Notes: generated by a model not told the origin, from the sequence alone. Positions 1 to 9,366 are shown, counted from the stretch's first letter. The stretch: 64,000 nucleotides of DNA from an uncultured Bifidobacterium sp. (GCF_959020145.1 NZ_CAUEQY010000010.1:1-64000); one strand, 5' to 3'. Numbers and translations are program-made.

Positions 1-508
1 CCGGGGTGGAAAGACCGGAAAGTGTGGCCTTCGGATCGACGTTCGGATCCTGCAGCTCGTCATAGCCCTTGATGGTGGAGAAGCGGCTCGAGGTCTTCTG
101 CGCGTTCTTCACATTGGCGGCGAAACTCCAGGTGTCGGCGAAGGAGTGGGAGGTCACAGCCTCACCGTTGGTGAACTTCCAACCCTTCTTCAGTTTGATC
201 GTGTACTTGGTGGCGTCCTCGTTCGGTGTGATGCTTTCGGCCACTTCAAGATGCTGCTTGCCCTTCGCGTCGAAGCTCACCAGACCTTCGAACAGGTAGC
301 GGATGACCTTGCCGCCGCCCATTTCGTTGGTGTCGCTCGGAATCAGACCGTTCTGTGGCTCGCTGTTGTTCACGGAAATCAGCGAGGTGTCGCTGGAATT
401 GCTGGTGGTGGCGTTGTTATCGGATGACGAGCCGCACGCGGCGACCGACATCAGCATGGTTCCCGCCGCGGCCATGGCGACCAGGCGGTGGAGCATGTTT
501 CTCTTCAT
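1..508 (-). CDS. ABC transporter substrate-binding lipoprotein, peptide (OppA) type, 3' end off window
   Basis: Only the first 169 codons are present; the gene runs off the left edge. The start is the ATG at 508, preceded by a GAGGAG ribosome site. The N-terminus has a KR-rich start, a hydrophobic stretch and the lipobox SVAAC, so it is a lipoprotein anchored outside the membrane. A Ser/Asn/Thr-rich linker and the opening of an SBP_bac_5 domain follow (NNSEPQNGLIPSDT, then YLFEGLV), as in oligopeptide or nickel-type binding proteins. The ligand cannot be read from this fragment. Confidence 0.85.
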   Translation of the reverse strand, partial: MKRNMLHRLVAMAAAGTMLMSVAACGSSSDNNATTSNSSDTSLISVNNSEPQNGLIPSDTNEMGGGKVIRYLFEGLVSFDAKGKQHLEVAESITPNEDATKYTIKLKKGWKFTNGEAVTSHSFADTWSFAANVKNAQKTSSRFSTIKGYDELQDPNVDPKATLSGLSTP

Positions 509-568
509 TGTTTTCTCCTCTGATGTTGACATTCCGTCGCTTATGACGGCGGAAAGACAATAGACGTG

Positions 569-574
569 ATTATA
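569..574 (-). promoter_or_regulatory. candidate -10 box of the leftward binding-protein gene
   Basis: The leftward strand reads TATAAT here, 61 bases before the ATG at 508. No good -35 hexamer lies 16-18 bases upstream, so this is a weak promoter call. The rest of the 182-base gap up to 690 shows nothing else. Confidence 0.3.
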
Positions 575-690
575 GGAGTTTTGTTAACCGAGCTCACTGC
601 TCTGTCTCAATGTGAGATGGAACGTTTCCATACAAAAGGGCTAAGAGGGTAATGCAGGGAGGGAAGAGGGGCGGGATGCCGCTGAGAACA

Positions 691-1236
691 TCAGTCGAAG
701 CGGACGCCCTCGGGCTTGCTGGGCAGCGAGTACAGGAATGCTTGGATGATCAGCGAGATGCCGGCCATGCCGAGGCTGACATAGAACAGCGTGAGCAGCA
801 TTCCCGGGAAGCTGTTCGGGTCATGAAAGTCGAGTTTCGGTGGCTCGTGGGGGATGACCATGATCATGCCGATTTCGATGATGACCAGGCCGAACGCAAT
901 GACGACCAGCATCGCAAGGGCCAGAATGGTGCCGACGTGCCCAAGCAGAAACCACCAGCCGGTGCGGTTGGCATCATGCAGCCTTCTGAAGGAGATGGCC
1001 ATGATCGGTACCATGGTGGCCAGCATCCACAGTATTCCGGACACCGTTCCGGCAGCCGGAATAAGGAATATCAGCACGCTGACCGGAATGAAGAACAGCA
1101 TGGCGAGCCAGAACTCGCGTCTGCTGGAACGCCCCCGAAACTCCATGTAGCCGATGAAAAAACGTTTGACGGCATCAATGAAACCGCAGTGGTAGTCGGG
1201 CGTCCATGTGCCGTTGCCGCTGTAGGGGAATCGCAT
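691..1236 (-). CDS. DUF805 family membrane protein
   Basis: A 181-residue integral membrane protein. A soluble N-terminus carries the DUF805 signature around FRGRSSRREFW (residues 34-44), which precedes the first membrane segment. Hydrophobic segments follow at about residues 44-60, 65-82, 94-125 and 148-168. The motif SFRRLHDANRTGWW (about 82-95) between segments is characteristic of the family. The biochemical role of DUF805 proteins is not established. It stands alone, with 200 bases of empty sequence upstream. Confidence 0.85.
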   Translation of the reverse strand: MRFPYSGNGTWTPDYHCGFIDAVKRFFIGYMEFRGRSSRREFWLAMLFFIPVSVLIFLIPAAGTVSGILWMLATMVPIMAISFRRLHDANRTGWWFLLGHVGTILALAMLVVIAFGLVIIEIGMIMVIPHEPPKLDFHDPNSFPGMLLTLFYVSLGMAGISLIIQAFLYSLPSKPEGVRFD

Positions 1237-1436
1237 ATTCGTAAAGCCTTCTTCTCAATGAAACGCATACGCTGGATTCGCGTCGCGCGTCCACCGACGG
1301 TGGTGTGCGGCCATCGTAACATGCTGCTATTCGCCCATAGCGCAACCGTTGCAATCGCAATGATTCGGCGGCTTTTCCCGCAATATGGCGTGTGTGGCCG
1401 ACCATAGCGTCGGTCACACACGAAAGACGGAAAACT

Positions 1437-2663
1437 TTAAAGCAAACCGTCCGCCTGCAACGCGTCATGCATGCGGTTGAGGCAATCCTCCAGCAGCGGA
1501 TACGGCATCGCCATGTTCACACGCGCGCAGCCGGCTCCCGCACGGCCGCACGAACGGCCGTCGGTCAGCGCCACCTTCGCCTTCTCAAGGAAATACGCGG
1601 CCGGATCGTCAATGCCGAGCGGGCCGAAATCCAGCCATGCGATATACGTGCCGCGTGGGCGAATATAGCCAACGCCCGAGAACCGCGTGCTCATCTGCTC
1701 ATCGAACAACCCAAGATTGCGTCGCACGTAGGAAAGCGCGTCCTGGAACCACGGATCGCCCTCGTTGTAGGCGGTGGTGGTGGCGATCGCACCGATCGTG
1801 GCGGTCTGATGCTCGCTCCACTCCGCACGTTCCGCCCACATCTCACGGTCCGCCGGATTCGTCAGCAGCACCTGCGCGCACTTCGTACCCGGAATGTTGA
1901 ACGACTTCGACGCGCTGGTGGCGGTCATAGACTGCCGCGCGGCCGCCTCGCTGATGGTCGGATACGGAATATGACGCCCCTCGAACACGAACGGCGCGTG
2001 AATCTCATCATTGAAAATACGCACGTCGTACCGTTCCGCCAGCTCGCACAGCCGCTGCTCCTCGGCCAACGTAAGCACCTTGCCGATCGGATTGTGCGGA
2101 TTGCACAGCACGAACGCATGGCAGCCAGCCGCGAACGCGCGTTCGATGGCGTCGAAATCGAACAGCCATTCGCGCTCGCCGGTCGTTTCGTCGGTTCCCT
2201 GAAGCATTTCGATTTCGATCACGTCGACGTCGTACAGCTTCGGCACGCTCAGGAACGGCATGTACGCGGGCGTCGGCACGACCACGGCATTGCCGGCGCC
2301 GACCAGCTCGCGCAGGAAGATCTCGTACGCTTCCAACACGTCCGGCACCACGCGGATGATGTCCGGATCCACGTCCCAGCCGTAGTGGCTTTTCTGCCAG
2401 CCGGCGCACGCCTCGGCCACGCGGCGCTTCCACGGTTCGGGAATGTAACCGAGTTTGCAATGGTCGCAGGCGCTGTCGATGGCCTGCTGGATGCACGGCG
2501 CCAGGCCGTAGTCCATTTCCGCGATGAACGCGCCGATACAGCCGGGGTAGCGGGTCCACTTGTCGGAACCGACTTCGGCCAGATCTGCGGCGGTGGTGCG
2601 ATCGATGGCATCGGCATCAAAGCCGGAAAAAATACGATTCTGCTTTTCCATGCGTTCCAGCAT
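1437..2663 (-). CDS. MalY/PatB family PLP-dependent C-S lyase (cystathionine beta-lyase type)
   Basis: Fold-type I PLP enzyme of the MalY/PatB branch, which typically splits cystathionine or other cysteine S-conjugates to thiol, pyruvate and ammonia. Visible marks are FIAEMDYG near the N-terminus, NPHNPIGK in the cofactor domain, FNDEIHAPF with the aspartate that contacts the pyridine nitrogen, and SASKSFNIPG with the Schiff-base lysine. About 408 residues, a normal length. The ATG at 2663 or the one at 2651 may be the start; neither has a strong ribosome site. The open frame extends to 2720, but that extra part is Arg/Ala-rich and unlike the family. Aminotransferase activity cannot be excluded. 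Confidence 0.85.
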   Translation of the reverse strand: MLERMEKQNRIFSGFDADAIDRTTAADLAEVGSDKWTRYPGCIGAFIAEMDYGLAPCIQQAIDSACDHCKLGYIPEPWKRRVAEACAGWQKSHYGWDVDPDIIRVVPDVLEAYEIFLRELVGAGNAVVVPTPAYMPFLSVPKLYDVDVIEIEMLQGTDETTGEREWLFDFDAIERAFAAGCHAFVLCNPHNPIGKVLTLAEEQRLCELAERYDVRIFNDEIHAPFVFEGRHIPYPTISEAAARQSMTATSASKSFNIPGTKCAQVLLTNPADREMWAERAEWSEHQTATIGAIATTTAYNEGDPWFQDALSYVRRNLGLFDEQMSTRFSGVGYIRPRGTYIAWLDFGPLGIDDPAAYFLEKAKVALTDGRSCGRAGAGCARVNMAMPYPLLEDCLNRMHDALQADGLL

Positions 2664-2818
2664 AGCCGCCGCCCGGTTACGCGTGTTGCGATGCCGTAAC
2701 GCACATATGACGGCTGCCATGTAATCGTCGTATGTGCGATTGCTGTCATGCGATCACTGTCATATGGTTGCCGTTAGGGCCGTTGGAAACGCATGACAGC
2801 GCTGCGGAAGAACGGATT

Positions 2819-3667
2819 TCAGCTTTCCAGGAACGCTGGAATCGCGGCCGCCGCCGCATATCCGGCGCGGTACATGCGTTCCAGACCTTCGAACGATTTG
2901 CTCAGCGTGTTCAAGCCGTACATGCTTTCCGGCGCGAGGATGAGCACATGGCCATCCTTCTCGTATTCCTTGGCCAACGCCACCTCGTCGTTGTACGTCT
3001 GATAGCGGTTCATCAGCTTTTCCGCGGCCTCCGGGTGCGTGCGCTTCAGGATCGTGGCCGGGCCGATGTCCTTCTTCTGTTCGCGTACGGTGTCTTTCGG
3101 ACGGGTGAGAATCACCACGATGCGGTCATAGCCGTCATCGATGGCCTTCTGCACCGGAATCGGATCAGCGATGCCCCCGTCGTAATACGGGACGCCGTCG
3201 ATCACATACGGTTCGCACGCCACCGGCACCGCCGATGACGCCTTCATGATGTCGTAATTGTCGTAGCCGACGTCCGACTTGTCGAAATACTTCGTGGAAC
3301 CATCGTCCGCATTGCAGGCCACCACGGTGAATTCGGTCGGATTCGCCGCAAACGCCTCGTAATCCACCGGATTCTCGCCATCGTGGTTGCTCAGCGTGCT
3401 GTACACATAATCGAGGTTCGCGTAATTGTGGTTCTTCACATAGCTGTCGAAGCTCGCGTATTCCTTACGGAACGCGTACTGCGTGTAGAACGTGTGGTTT
3501 CGCCCGTGCTGTCCGGAAATGTAGGAAACCATATTGGCGCTGCCGGCGGAAACACCATAGCAATGGTCGACATGTATGCCGTCCTCCAGCATGCGGTCCA
3601 TCACGCCCGCGCCGTAAATCGCGCGGAAACCGCCACCGACGTCGATCATCGCTGTTCTGTTGGCCAT
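2819..3667 (-). CDS. patatin-like phospholipase family protein
   Basis: A 282-residue patatin-fold hydrolase resembling the bacterial RssA/YjjU-type esterases. It shows the glycine-rich oxyanion loop DVGGGFRAIYGAG near residue 9, the nucleophile elbow GVSAG (about 37-41), and the catalytic aspartate in YDGGIADPIPV (about 163-173), giving the Ser-Asp dyad. No signal peptide, so it is probably cytoplasmic. The ATG at 3667 is chosen because an AAAGGA ribosome site lies about 9 bases upstream; an in-frame GTG two codons earlier overlaps that spacer. Confidence 0.88.
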   Translation of the reverse strand: MANRTAMIDVGGGFRAIYGAGVMDRMLEDGIHVDHCYGVSAGSANMVSYISGQHGRNHTFYTQYAFRKEYASFDSYVKNHNYANLDYVYSTLSNHDGENPVDYEAFAANPTEFTVVACNADDGSTKYFDKSDVGYDNYDIMKASSAVPVACEPYVIDGVPYYDGGIADPIPVQKAIDDGYDRIVVILTRPKDTVREQKKDIGPATILKRTHPEAAEKLMNRYQTYNDEVALAKEYEKDGHVLILAPESMYGLNTLSKSFEGLERMYRAGYAAAAAIPAFLES

Positions 3668-3741
3668 ACGCACCTGTCCTTTCGCGTCGTCCCTTTTTCG
3701 GGTTTCCCCTGACTTTACGCGCCTTGTCGGGACATTCGCGT

Positions 3742-4518
3742 TCAGCGATTAAGTAGTGACTGTGCCAACTGCGCGATTCGTACAGAAGTGTCGGAATTGG
3801 CTAGTTTAATATCACCTTCCGTGTCTTCCGGAGCGAGCTTGCCAAGCGATTCGAGTACCACGCCAAGGTGACGTACGGTACCCTCGTTGCCGTCGATAAT
3901 CTCCGCTGTATCAGGCAACAGTTCGCGGAAATAGTCGCGATAAAATACGAAATGCGTGCAGCCGAGCACAACCGCGTCAATCGTGGATAGGTCGTACTGG
4001 TCGAAATACTGGTGCAGCGTACGCATCACCACGTCGTGATCGTCGAGCTGGCCGTGCTCCACGATCTCCACCAAGCCGGGGCAAGGCTCCGGGAAAATCG
4101 TATGGTCGGCTTTGAAACGATCCATCAGCACCGCGAACTTGCGTTCCCGCAACGTCAGGGGAGTGGCGGCGACGATGACACGCTGACGATTGCCATGACC
4201 GCGGTCGCATGCCACCTTCAGCGCAGGTTCCATGCCGATAATCGGAATGTCGTATCTGTCGCGCAATTCGTTGGCCGCGGCAGAAGTGGCGGTATTACAG
4301 GCGATGACGACCGCCTTCACACCCTGCTCCACGAAGCGTTTCACAATGGCGTCGGATAGCTCACGCACCTGTTCGGGCGATTTCGTGCCGTACGGCGCGT
4401 TCGCGGAATCGCCAAAATACAGCACGCGCTCGTTCGGCATATCGCGGCGGATCTCACGTGCCACGGAGATTCCTCCCAAGCCGGAATCGAAAACGCCGAT
4501 CGGTGCCGTTGAAGCCAT
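3742..4518 (-). CDS. murI: glutamate racemase
   Basis: Makes D-glutamate for peptidoglycan. The protein is 258 residues from the ATG at 4518, which follows AAGGGAGG. The open frame extends 21 codons further but without family similarity. It has the N-terminal FDSGLGG loop (10-16) and both catalytic cysteines: Cys74 in ACNTATSAA and Cys187 in LGCTHF. It is divergent from dapF across about 96 bases, so two cell-wall amino-acid genes share one upstream region. Confidence 0.95.
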   Translation of the reverse strand: MASTAPIGVFDSGLGGISVAREIRRDMPNERVLYFGDSANAPYGTKSPEQVRELSDAIVKRFVEQGVKAVVIACNTATSAAANELRDRYDIPIIGMEPALKVACDRGHGNRQRVIVAATPLTLRERKFAVLMDRFKADHTIFPEPCPGLVEIVEHGQLDDHDVVMRTLHQYFDQYDLSTIDAVVLGCTHFVFYRDYFRELLPDTAEIIDGNEGTVRHLGVVLESLGKLAPEDTEGDIKLANSDTSVRIAQLAQSLLNR

Positions 4519-4614
4519 ACGTCCTCCCTTGCTCCGCCTGTTCCGTGCGCGGAAATGCCATGCGCGCATCGAGCCAAACACTTCAATAGCCTACCGCGTG
4601 TAGAGTGAATCGGT

Positions 4615-5514
4615 ATGAGCATTCCGAGCATTGTTTACAAAGCGCACGCCACGGGCAACGATTTCGTGGTGTATCTCGACGAAGACGGTACGCACGAGCC
4701 GACCGCCGATGAAGTGCGATTCCTGTGCGACCGCCATTTCGGCATCGGCGGCGACGGTCTGATCCGTCTGGCGCATCCGCAGGCGGTGTCCGATGTGAAC
4801 GAAAGGCAGATCGCCGATTGCGCGGCGGGCGATGCGGACTGGTTCATGGACTACCGCAACGCGGACGGCTCGCTGGCCGAGATGTGCGGCAACGGCACAC
4901 GTGCGATCACCTTGTTCGCGCAGCGGCAGGGCATCGCCGACCAGCCGGGCGGCAAGCCATTCCATCTCGGCACCCGCGCCGGCGTGAAGATCCTGACTTC
5001 GCTCGGCGATGTGCCGGGCCTTGGCAAGGACGTGTTCCAAGTGGAGATGGGCGCATGGAAGCGTGGCGACGTCGACGGTTACGAAGTGACCATTCCGGGC
5101 ACGTCCGGTTCCGCACGTGGCACGTTCGTGGACATGGGCAATCCGCACGTCGTGGCCGTACTTGAAGACGCGTTCGCCAGCCTGCCGAACGTCGAAGACC
5201 TTGATCTGGTCACCAAGCCGGTCGTCGCGCCCGAGATTCCGTCGGACCAGAACGTGGAGTTCGTGCGCATCGACGAGCAAAGCGAAGGCGACGATGCGGG
5301 CGAGGCCACCATGCGCGTCAACGAACGCGGTTGCGGCGAAACCCTGTCGTGCGGCACGGGCCTATGCGCCACCGCCATCACGTTGCGTGCCAAAACCGGC
5401 ATCGACCATTGGACCATCACCGTACGTGGCGGCACCTTGCGCGTCGACGTGACCGACGAAGACGTGAAGCTTACCGGCAGCGCCACCATCGTAGGCAAAA
5501 TCGAACTGCTGTAA
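4615..5514 (+). CDS. dapF: diaminopimelate epimerase
   Basis: Converts LL- to meso-diaminopimelate in the lysine pathway. The 299 residues carry the substrate loop TGNDF (13-17) and the two catalytic cysteines, Cys91 in MCGNGTR and Cys246 in SCGTGL. It is slightly longer than the usual 275 residues because of acidic loops around 200-230. The start ATG at 4615 has only a weak ribosome site. Many bifidobacteria use lysine or ornithine in the peptide stem, so the product may serve mainly lysine synthesis. A stem-loop terminator follows. Confidence 0.95.
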   Translation: MSIPSIVYKAHATGNDFVVYLDEDGTHEPTADEVRFLCDRHFGIGGDGLIRLAHPQAVSDVNERQIADCAAGDADWFMDYRNADGSLAEMCGNGTRAITLFAQRQGIADQPGGKPFHLGTRAGVKILTSLGDVPGLGKDVFQVEMGAWKRGDVDGYEVTIPGTSGSARGTFVDMGNPHVVAVLEDAFASLPNVEDLDLVTKPVVAPEIPSDQNVEFVRIDEQSEGDDAGEATMRVNERGCGETLSCGTGLCATAITLRAKTGIDHWTITVRGGTLRVDVTDEDVKLTGSATIVGKIELL

Positions 5515-5548
5515 CCGCTGCGGCAGCAAACGAAAAGCGGATAGGCAA

Positions 5549-5574
5549 AAGGCCGGCCCCGCAGGGTCGGCCTT
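5549..5574 (+). terminator. rho-independent-type hairpin after dapF
   Basis: Arms AAGGCCGGCC and GGTCGGCCTT pair with one G-U and a six-base loop. It sits between the convergent dapF and VKOR genes and may serve both. The T-run is poor. Confidence 0.65.
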
Positions 5575-5602
5575 CATCGTAAAAGGCTCGATGCAAACCG
5601 TA

Positions 5603-6301
5603 TCAGGCGAACAGCATCGGGCCGTCCTTGACGAGAATGACCACGATCAGCGCCACAATCCACACCACATCGACCATCAGATCGAAATTCAGCCGGTAAT
5701 ACTTGCGCAATCCAGCATGGCCGGACGGCATGTCCTGCACGGCCACCGTGGCATGCGACAACGCCATGAACTGCACGGTGGTGGAGAACATCAGCACCAG
5801 GCACCACGGGCACATCGCGTTGATGACGAACAGCGACTGCGTGGTCAGCCAATACGAATACGCCAACGCGGCAAGGCCTCCAAGCCATGTGCACAGCGCG
5901 AACCAACGCGGCACGGCCACCTTGGCCAGTCCGATCACCGCGATCGTCACGAACACCGATTCGGCGGCAATGCCGAAGAACGCGTTCGGAAAGCTCAATC
6001 CGGCGAACTTCACGATCTCCGCCTGCCAGGATTCGGCCACCGTGGAACAGGACAGCACGGCGTTCACATCGCAGTTGAGCTTCTGCCCGGGATTGCGTGC
6101 CATTTTCAGCGTGTCCGCCGACAGAATGAACGATACGAGCAATGCCACCGCCGAAGCGAGCAGCATGATCAGATACGTCCACGTTGCGCCGTGACGCCAC
6201 CCGCGCGGCTTCGTGTAGTCGTCGTCCATGGCGACGGCTGTGCCGACGCTCGTTTCGTCATCGGCTGCGTCCACAGCGGCCTGGCCTTCAAAATCGCTCA
6301 T
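5603..6301 (-). CDS. vitamin K epoxide reductase (VKOR) family membrane protein
   Basis: A bacterial VKOR homologue that would reoxidise a DsbA-like partner using quinone, supporting disulfide formation outside the cell. Of 232 residues the first 50 are an acidic cytoplasmic tail; four or five membrane segments follow. The loop cysteine pair is seen in LNCDVNAVLSCSTV, and the active CxxC is MCPWCLV. The start ATG at 6301 has AAGGA seven bases upstream. No fused thioredoxin domain is present and no DsbA-like gene lies nearby. Confidence 0.9.
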   Translation of the reverse strand: MSDFEGQAAVDAADDETSVGTAVAMDDDYTKPRGWRHGATWTYLIMLLASAVALLVSFILSADTLKMARNPGQKLNCDVNAVLSCSTVAESWQAEIVKFAGLSFPNAFFGIAAESVFVTIAVIGLAKVAVPRWFALCTWLGGLAALAYSYWLTTQSLFVINAMCPWCLVLMFSTTVQFMALSHATVAVQDMPSGHAGLRKYYRLNFDLMVDVVWIVALIVVILVKDGPMLFA

Positions 6302-6386
6302 CGTCAATCCTTGGAAAATCAAAATACAAACGTTGTCATGTCTCAGTCTACGCGAAAAACCGCGGATTCGAGCTTACGATAGTCAT

Positions 6387-7289
6387 ATGAGTCACGTGAG
6401 TTACGCGGAACCACCCGCACAAGGTTGGGATATTCATTGCCATACCGTCTTTTCCGACGGTACGGAGACGCCGCGCACGCTGGTGGAGCAGGCAAGGAAG
6501 CTTGGCTTGCATGGTGTGGCGATTGCCGACCATGACACCACCGCCGGCTGGGGCGAGGCGACGGAAGCCTCGGAGGAAATCGGTTTGCCGTTGCTGCTGG
6601 GCACGGAAATCACCGCCGTCGACGAAGATGTGTCCGTGCACATGCTCGCCTTCCAATACGATCCGTCCAACGAGCATATTTCCAGCATGTTCGCCAACAC
6701 GCGTGCGGCGCGATTGCGGCGTACGAAACGCATGGTTGAGCGGCTGTCGCAGGATTTTCCGATTACGTGGGACGATGTGCTCGCCCAAGTGAAGGAAGGG
6801 GAGCGCACCACAATCGGCCGTCCGCACATCGCCGACGCGCTGGTCGCGGCGGGCGTATACGAGACGCGTTCCGACGCGTTCGCCGACGCGGTGAGCGCCA
6901 AATCCAAGTATTACATTCCCACGCCGTCGCCGTCGACGCACGAGGTCATCGCCGCCGTCAAGGGGGCGGGCGGTGTGGTGGTCGCCGCGCATGCGGGCGA
7001 TCCGCAACGCAACCGCCGGCTGCTGTCCGACGAGCAGCTTGACGCGATGATCGCCGACGGCTTGGACGGCTTGGAAATATGGCATCGCGGCAATCCTCCG
7101 GAACAGCGCGAACGATTGCTGACGATTGCCGCACGGCACGATCTGCTGGTGACCGGCGGCTCGGACTGGCATGGCAAAGGCAAGCCGAACGGTCTGGGCG
7201 AGAACCTTACCGACGACGACACCGTACGCGAAATCCTGCATCGGGGTGTGGATTTGATCGGTCGCGTCGGCAGCTCACATGCCGCATGA
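6387..7289 (+). CDS. PHP domain phosphoesterase (RNase AM / YciV-TrpH type)
   Basis: A 300-residue metal-dependent phosphoesterase. PHP motif I is HCHTVFSDG (about 16-24), motif II includes the DHDT element, and the C-terminal motif is GSDWHG (about 262-267). This single-domain architecture matches the TrpH/YciV family, some members of which trim the 5' ends of RNA or hydrolyse nucleoside 3',5'-bisphosphates. The exact substrate here is not evident. The ATG at 6387 is used because the upstream in-frame sequence overlaps the divergent VKOR promoter region and shows no similarity. Confidence 0.85.
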   Translation: MSHVSYAEPPAQGWDIHCHTVFSDGTETPRTLVEQARKLGLHGVAIADHDTTAGWGEATEASEEIGLPLLLGTEITAVDEDVSVHMLAFQYDPSNEHISSMFANTRAARLRRTKRMVERLSQDFPITWDDVLAQVKEGERTTIGRPHIADALVAAGVYETRSDAFADAVSAKSKYYIPTPSPSTHEVIAAVKGAGGVVVAAHAGDPQRNRRLLSDEQLDAMIADGLDGLEIWHRGNPPEQRERLLTIAARHDLLVTGGSDWHGKGKPNGLGENLTDDDTVREILHRGVDLIGRVGSSHAA

Positions 7290-7345
7290 AATCCGGATAT
7301 GGAATTTCCAAGCGTGAACCGGATACATGAATCGAATATGAAAAA

Positions 7346-7373
7346 GGCGCCGAACCTGATATGGTCCGACGTC
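7346..7373 (+). terminator. imperfect hairpin between convergent genes
   Basis: GGCGCCGAACC and GGTCCGACGTC pair with two mismatches and a G-U pair. The hairpin follows AAAAA and is followed by a T-rich stretch, so it could end transcription from both sides of the PHP/DUF3107 gap. Confidence 0.4.
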
Positions 7374-7414
7374 TTCTTCATATGGAACGTGTCCAACGCG
7401 TTTGTTGGTGACGA

Positions 7415-7639
7415 TCAGAGATTGCCGAAGCCGACGGCGTGCTTGGTTTCGGAACCGATGATGGCATAGCCGAGAGAACCGGCCGGCACCACGATGCGAC
7501 GGCCCTTGTCGTCGGTCAGGTTGATGGTCTTGCCATTCTCCACGGCCTCGGCGATGACGTTGTTCACCTCGTCGGCGCTCTGCTCGGTGCTGAAGGTGAC
7601 GGTGCGCGCCACGTTCTGAATGCCCAGTTCGATATCCAT
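7415..7639 (-). CDS. DUF3107 family protein
   Basis: A 74-residue protein starting at the ATG at 7639, which has AAGGAG six bases upstream. It matches the small actinobacterial DUF3107 family: an acidic helical body, NLTDDKGRRIVVPAGSLGYA in the second half, and a GFGNL end. Its function is unknown. It lies just downstream of the kinase-fold protein and helicase genes, an order common in actinobacteria. Confidence 0.85.
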   Translation of the reverse strand: MDIELGIQNVARTVTFSTEQSADEVNNVIAEAVENGKTINLTDDKGRRIVVPAGSLGYAIIGSETKHAVGFGNL

Positions 7640-7690
7640 GATGCTCCTTGTAAGGGTGTTCGTGTGCAAATTCGTTTGCAATGTATGCGC

Positions 7691-9262
7691 TTATTCTACG
7701 CGCGGTTTCTCATCGGTGGCGTCCTCGGCCTGCAGCCGGTCGACCTCCGCTTTGGCCTTCTGCATAGTGGCCTCATCGCGTTCGAGCAGCGGAATGAGCA
7801 TGGTCGCCGCTTCGCTATGGGCTTGAGGAATTTCCTCCTCGTTCGTGTCGTCGCTGCCATCGGCGGTCTGCAACGTGCTGATCACAATGGTCGAACTGGA
7901 CGGCAACGACTCGTGACGCTCCCTCGCGGACTGCTCCGGAACGAACGTGCTGACGGGGGATTCCTCACGTTCGCTCGTATCGTCCGAATCGGCACTGCCG
8001 GAAACCATGCCGGCGGAGGCGATATGTTCGGCGGCAGTCACATCGAACGCTTCCGTGGCGTCATCGACGATCTGCTTCGTCTTACGGACGGGCTGGGAGC
8101 CGGTGACATCGAAATCGCCGGTCCTGTCATCATCCATATCGGTCGCGTCGATATGACGTTCGCCGGTCGCGTCGGCATCGTTATTCTGCTGCGCCGCCGC
8201 CTGCCTGCGACGTTCCGATTCGTCCAGCAACGTGCCCACGGTGATGGTGCTCGGCGGACGGTTGCCGGCCTTCTGCTCGTCCTGACGCGTCTCGCTCGGC
8301 CTGTGGTTCTTCGCGGTGAGCATACCCAACTGGTGAGCCAAACGTTCCACCTGCGCCTTGAACTGCATGATCTTGACGCTATCGGCCTGATTCAACGCGC
8401 TGATGAAATCGCCCACCTGTTCCATCTGCAGCCACAGGTTGGCGCGCAGCATGATCAGATCATCCAGACGATTGCCCAGCATACGTCCATACGCGCTGAG
8501 CAACGCATTACGGTGGTTCTCGTCAAGCTTGGAGAAAATCCACGCCAAATCACGTGCCGGATCATTGACCTGCATATCCTGCCAGTTCGTGATGGCGGTG
8601 ATCGACGAGCCCGAGAACAGCACATCGCCGTCGGACAGGCCACCATGCACCGGACAAGTGGCGAACGACCACAGGCCGTCCGTTTCAAGAACGTCGGACC
8701 AGCTCGTCGTGATTTCCTGCGGCACATGGCCAGCCTGACGCAAACGCTTGATCCATGCGGTCAGCTGCGCGCGAATCTGCCCCGTGGAGAACACCGGATA
8801 GCCGGCCTCCTGCAGAAAATCCGGACGAAGACGGTGTATCGCGCCCAACGCGGTGCCCACGCTGGCACAGTCGTCCAACGTCAGCAGCGTCAGCGGACGC
8901 GCCTGACCATCATGATGCGTGGCGATCATCACGGAAACGTCTCCTGTGACGGACCTCTCCTGTTCGCCGTTGGAGAACGCCAGAACGCGATCGACGTCGA
9001 ACCCCAATCCGCCCAACTCGCGGTTGCCCATCAACGTCTGCGCGGCACGCACGCGACCAACGAGACGCTTGCGTCCCTTCGGTGTGTTCGAAGCGAACGT
9101 GTCATACAACTTGCCCGCGGCGTCCTGCACCACGGCATGATCAATGCCATACCCCTTGTCGGTGGCGTTGACCTGCTCGCTGTCACGCGTGCCAGCGATG
9201 GTGGCGTTCGGCATCGCCGCGCTCGCCAAGGCGGCCATCATAAATCTGCTTCGTTCGGTCAC
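7691..9262 (-). CDS. aminoglycoside/macrolide phosphotransferase-fold protein with acidic C-terminal tail
   Basis: About 523 residues. The first 300 resemble the APH kinase fold: a brace-like HGGLSDGDVLFSG replaces the catalytic HGDxxxxN loop, and NDPARDLAWI supplies the DxD/DFG-like aspartate. The catalytic aspartate and asparagine are shifted or missing (HGG rather than HGD), so activity is doubtful. The remaining 200 residues are acidic, low-complexity and probably disordered, with many Asp, Glu, Ser and Thr. The GTG at 9262 (AAGG eight bases before) is preferred over another GTG at 9283. It is divergent from the helicase gene. Confidence 0.6.
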   Translation of the reverse strand: MTERSRFMMAALASAAMPNATIAGTRDSEQVNATDKGYGIDHAVVQDAAGKLYDTFASNTPKGRKRLVGRVRAAQTLMGNRELGGLGFDVDRVLAFSNGEQERSVTGDVSVMIATHHDGQARPLTLLTLDDCASVGTALGAIHRLRPDFLQEAGYPVFSTGQIRAQLTAWIKRLRQAGHVPQEITTSWSDVLETDGLWSFATCPVHGGLSDGDVLFSGSSITAITNWQDMQVNDPARDLAWIFSKLDENHRNALLSAYGRMLGNRLDDLIMLRANLWLQMEQVGDFISALNQADSVKIMQFKAQVERLAHQLGMLTAKNHRPSETRQDEQKAGNRPPSTITVGTLLDESERRRQAAAQQNNDADATGERHIDATDMDDDRTGDFDVTGSQPVRKTKQIVDDATEAFDVTAAEHIASAGMVSGSADSDDTSEREESPVSTFVPEQSARERHESLPSSSTIVISTLQTADGSDDTNEEEIPQAHSEAATMLIPLLERDEATMQKAKAEVDRLQAEDATDEKPRVE

Positions 9263-9366
9263 AATTCCAACCTTAATACACACTGAAGGCTAATAAGGGC
9301 GCGACTTGCCACGAATTCACGGTTAATCGCGCCGATGGCGTCCGTCTCGTCACGCAATCTGCCACA

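Noticed and set aside
1392..2699. 435-codon open frame on the rightward strand opposite the MalY-type gene
   Set aside because: Arg/His/Val-rich antisense of a gene with clear PLP-enzyme motifs; no ribosome site and no family features.
7439..9286. 615-codon rightward frame opposite DUF3107 and the kinase-fold protein
   Set aside because: Spans two leftward genes and their gap; composition is that of a high-G+C antisense shadow.
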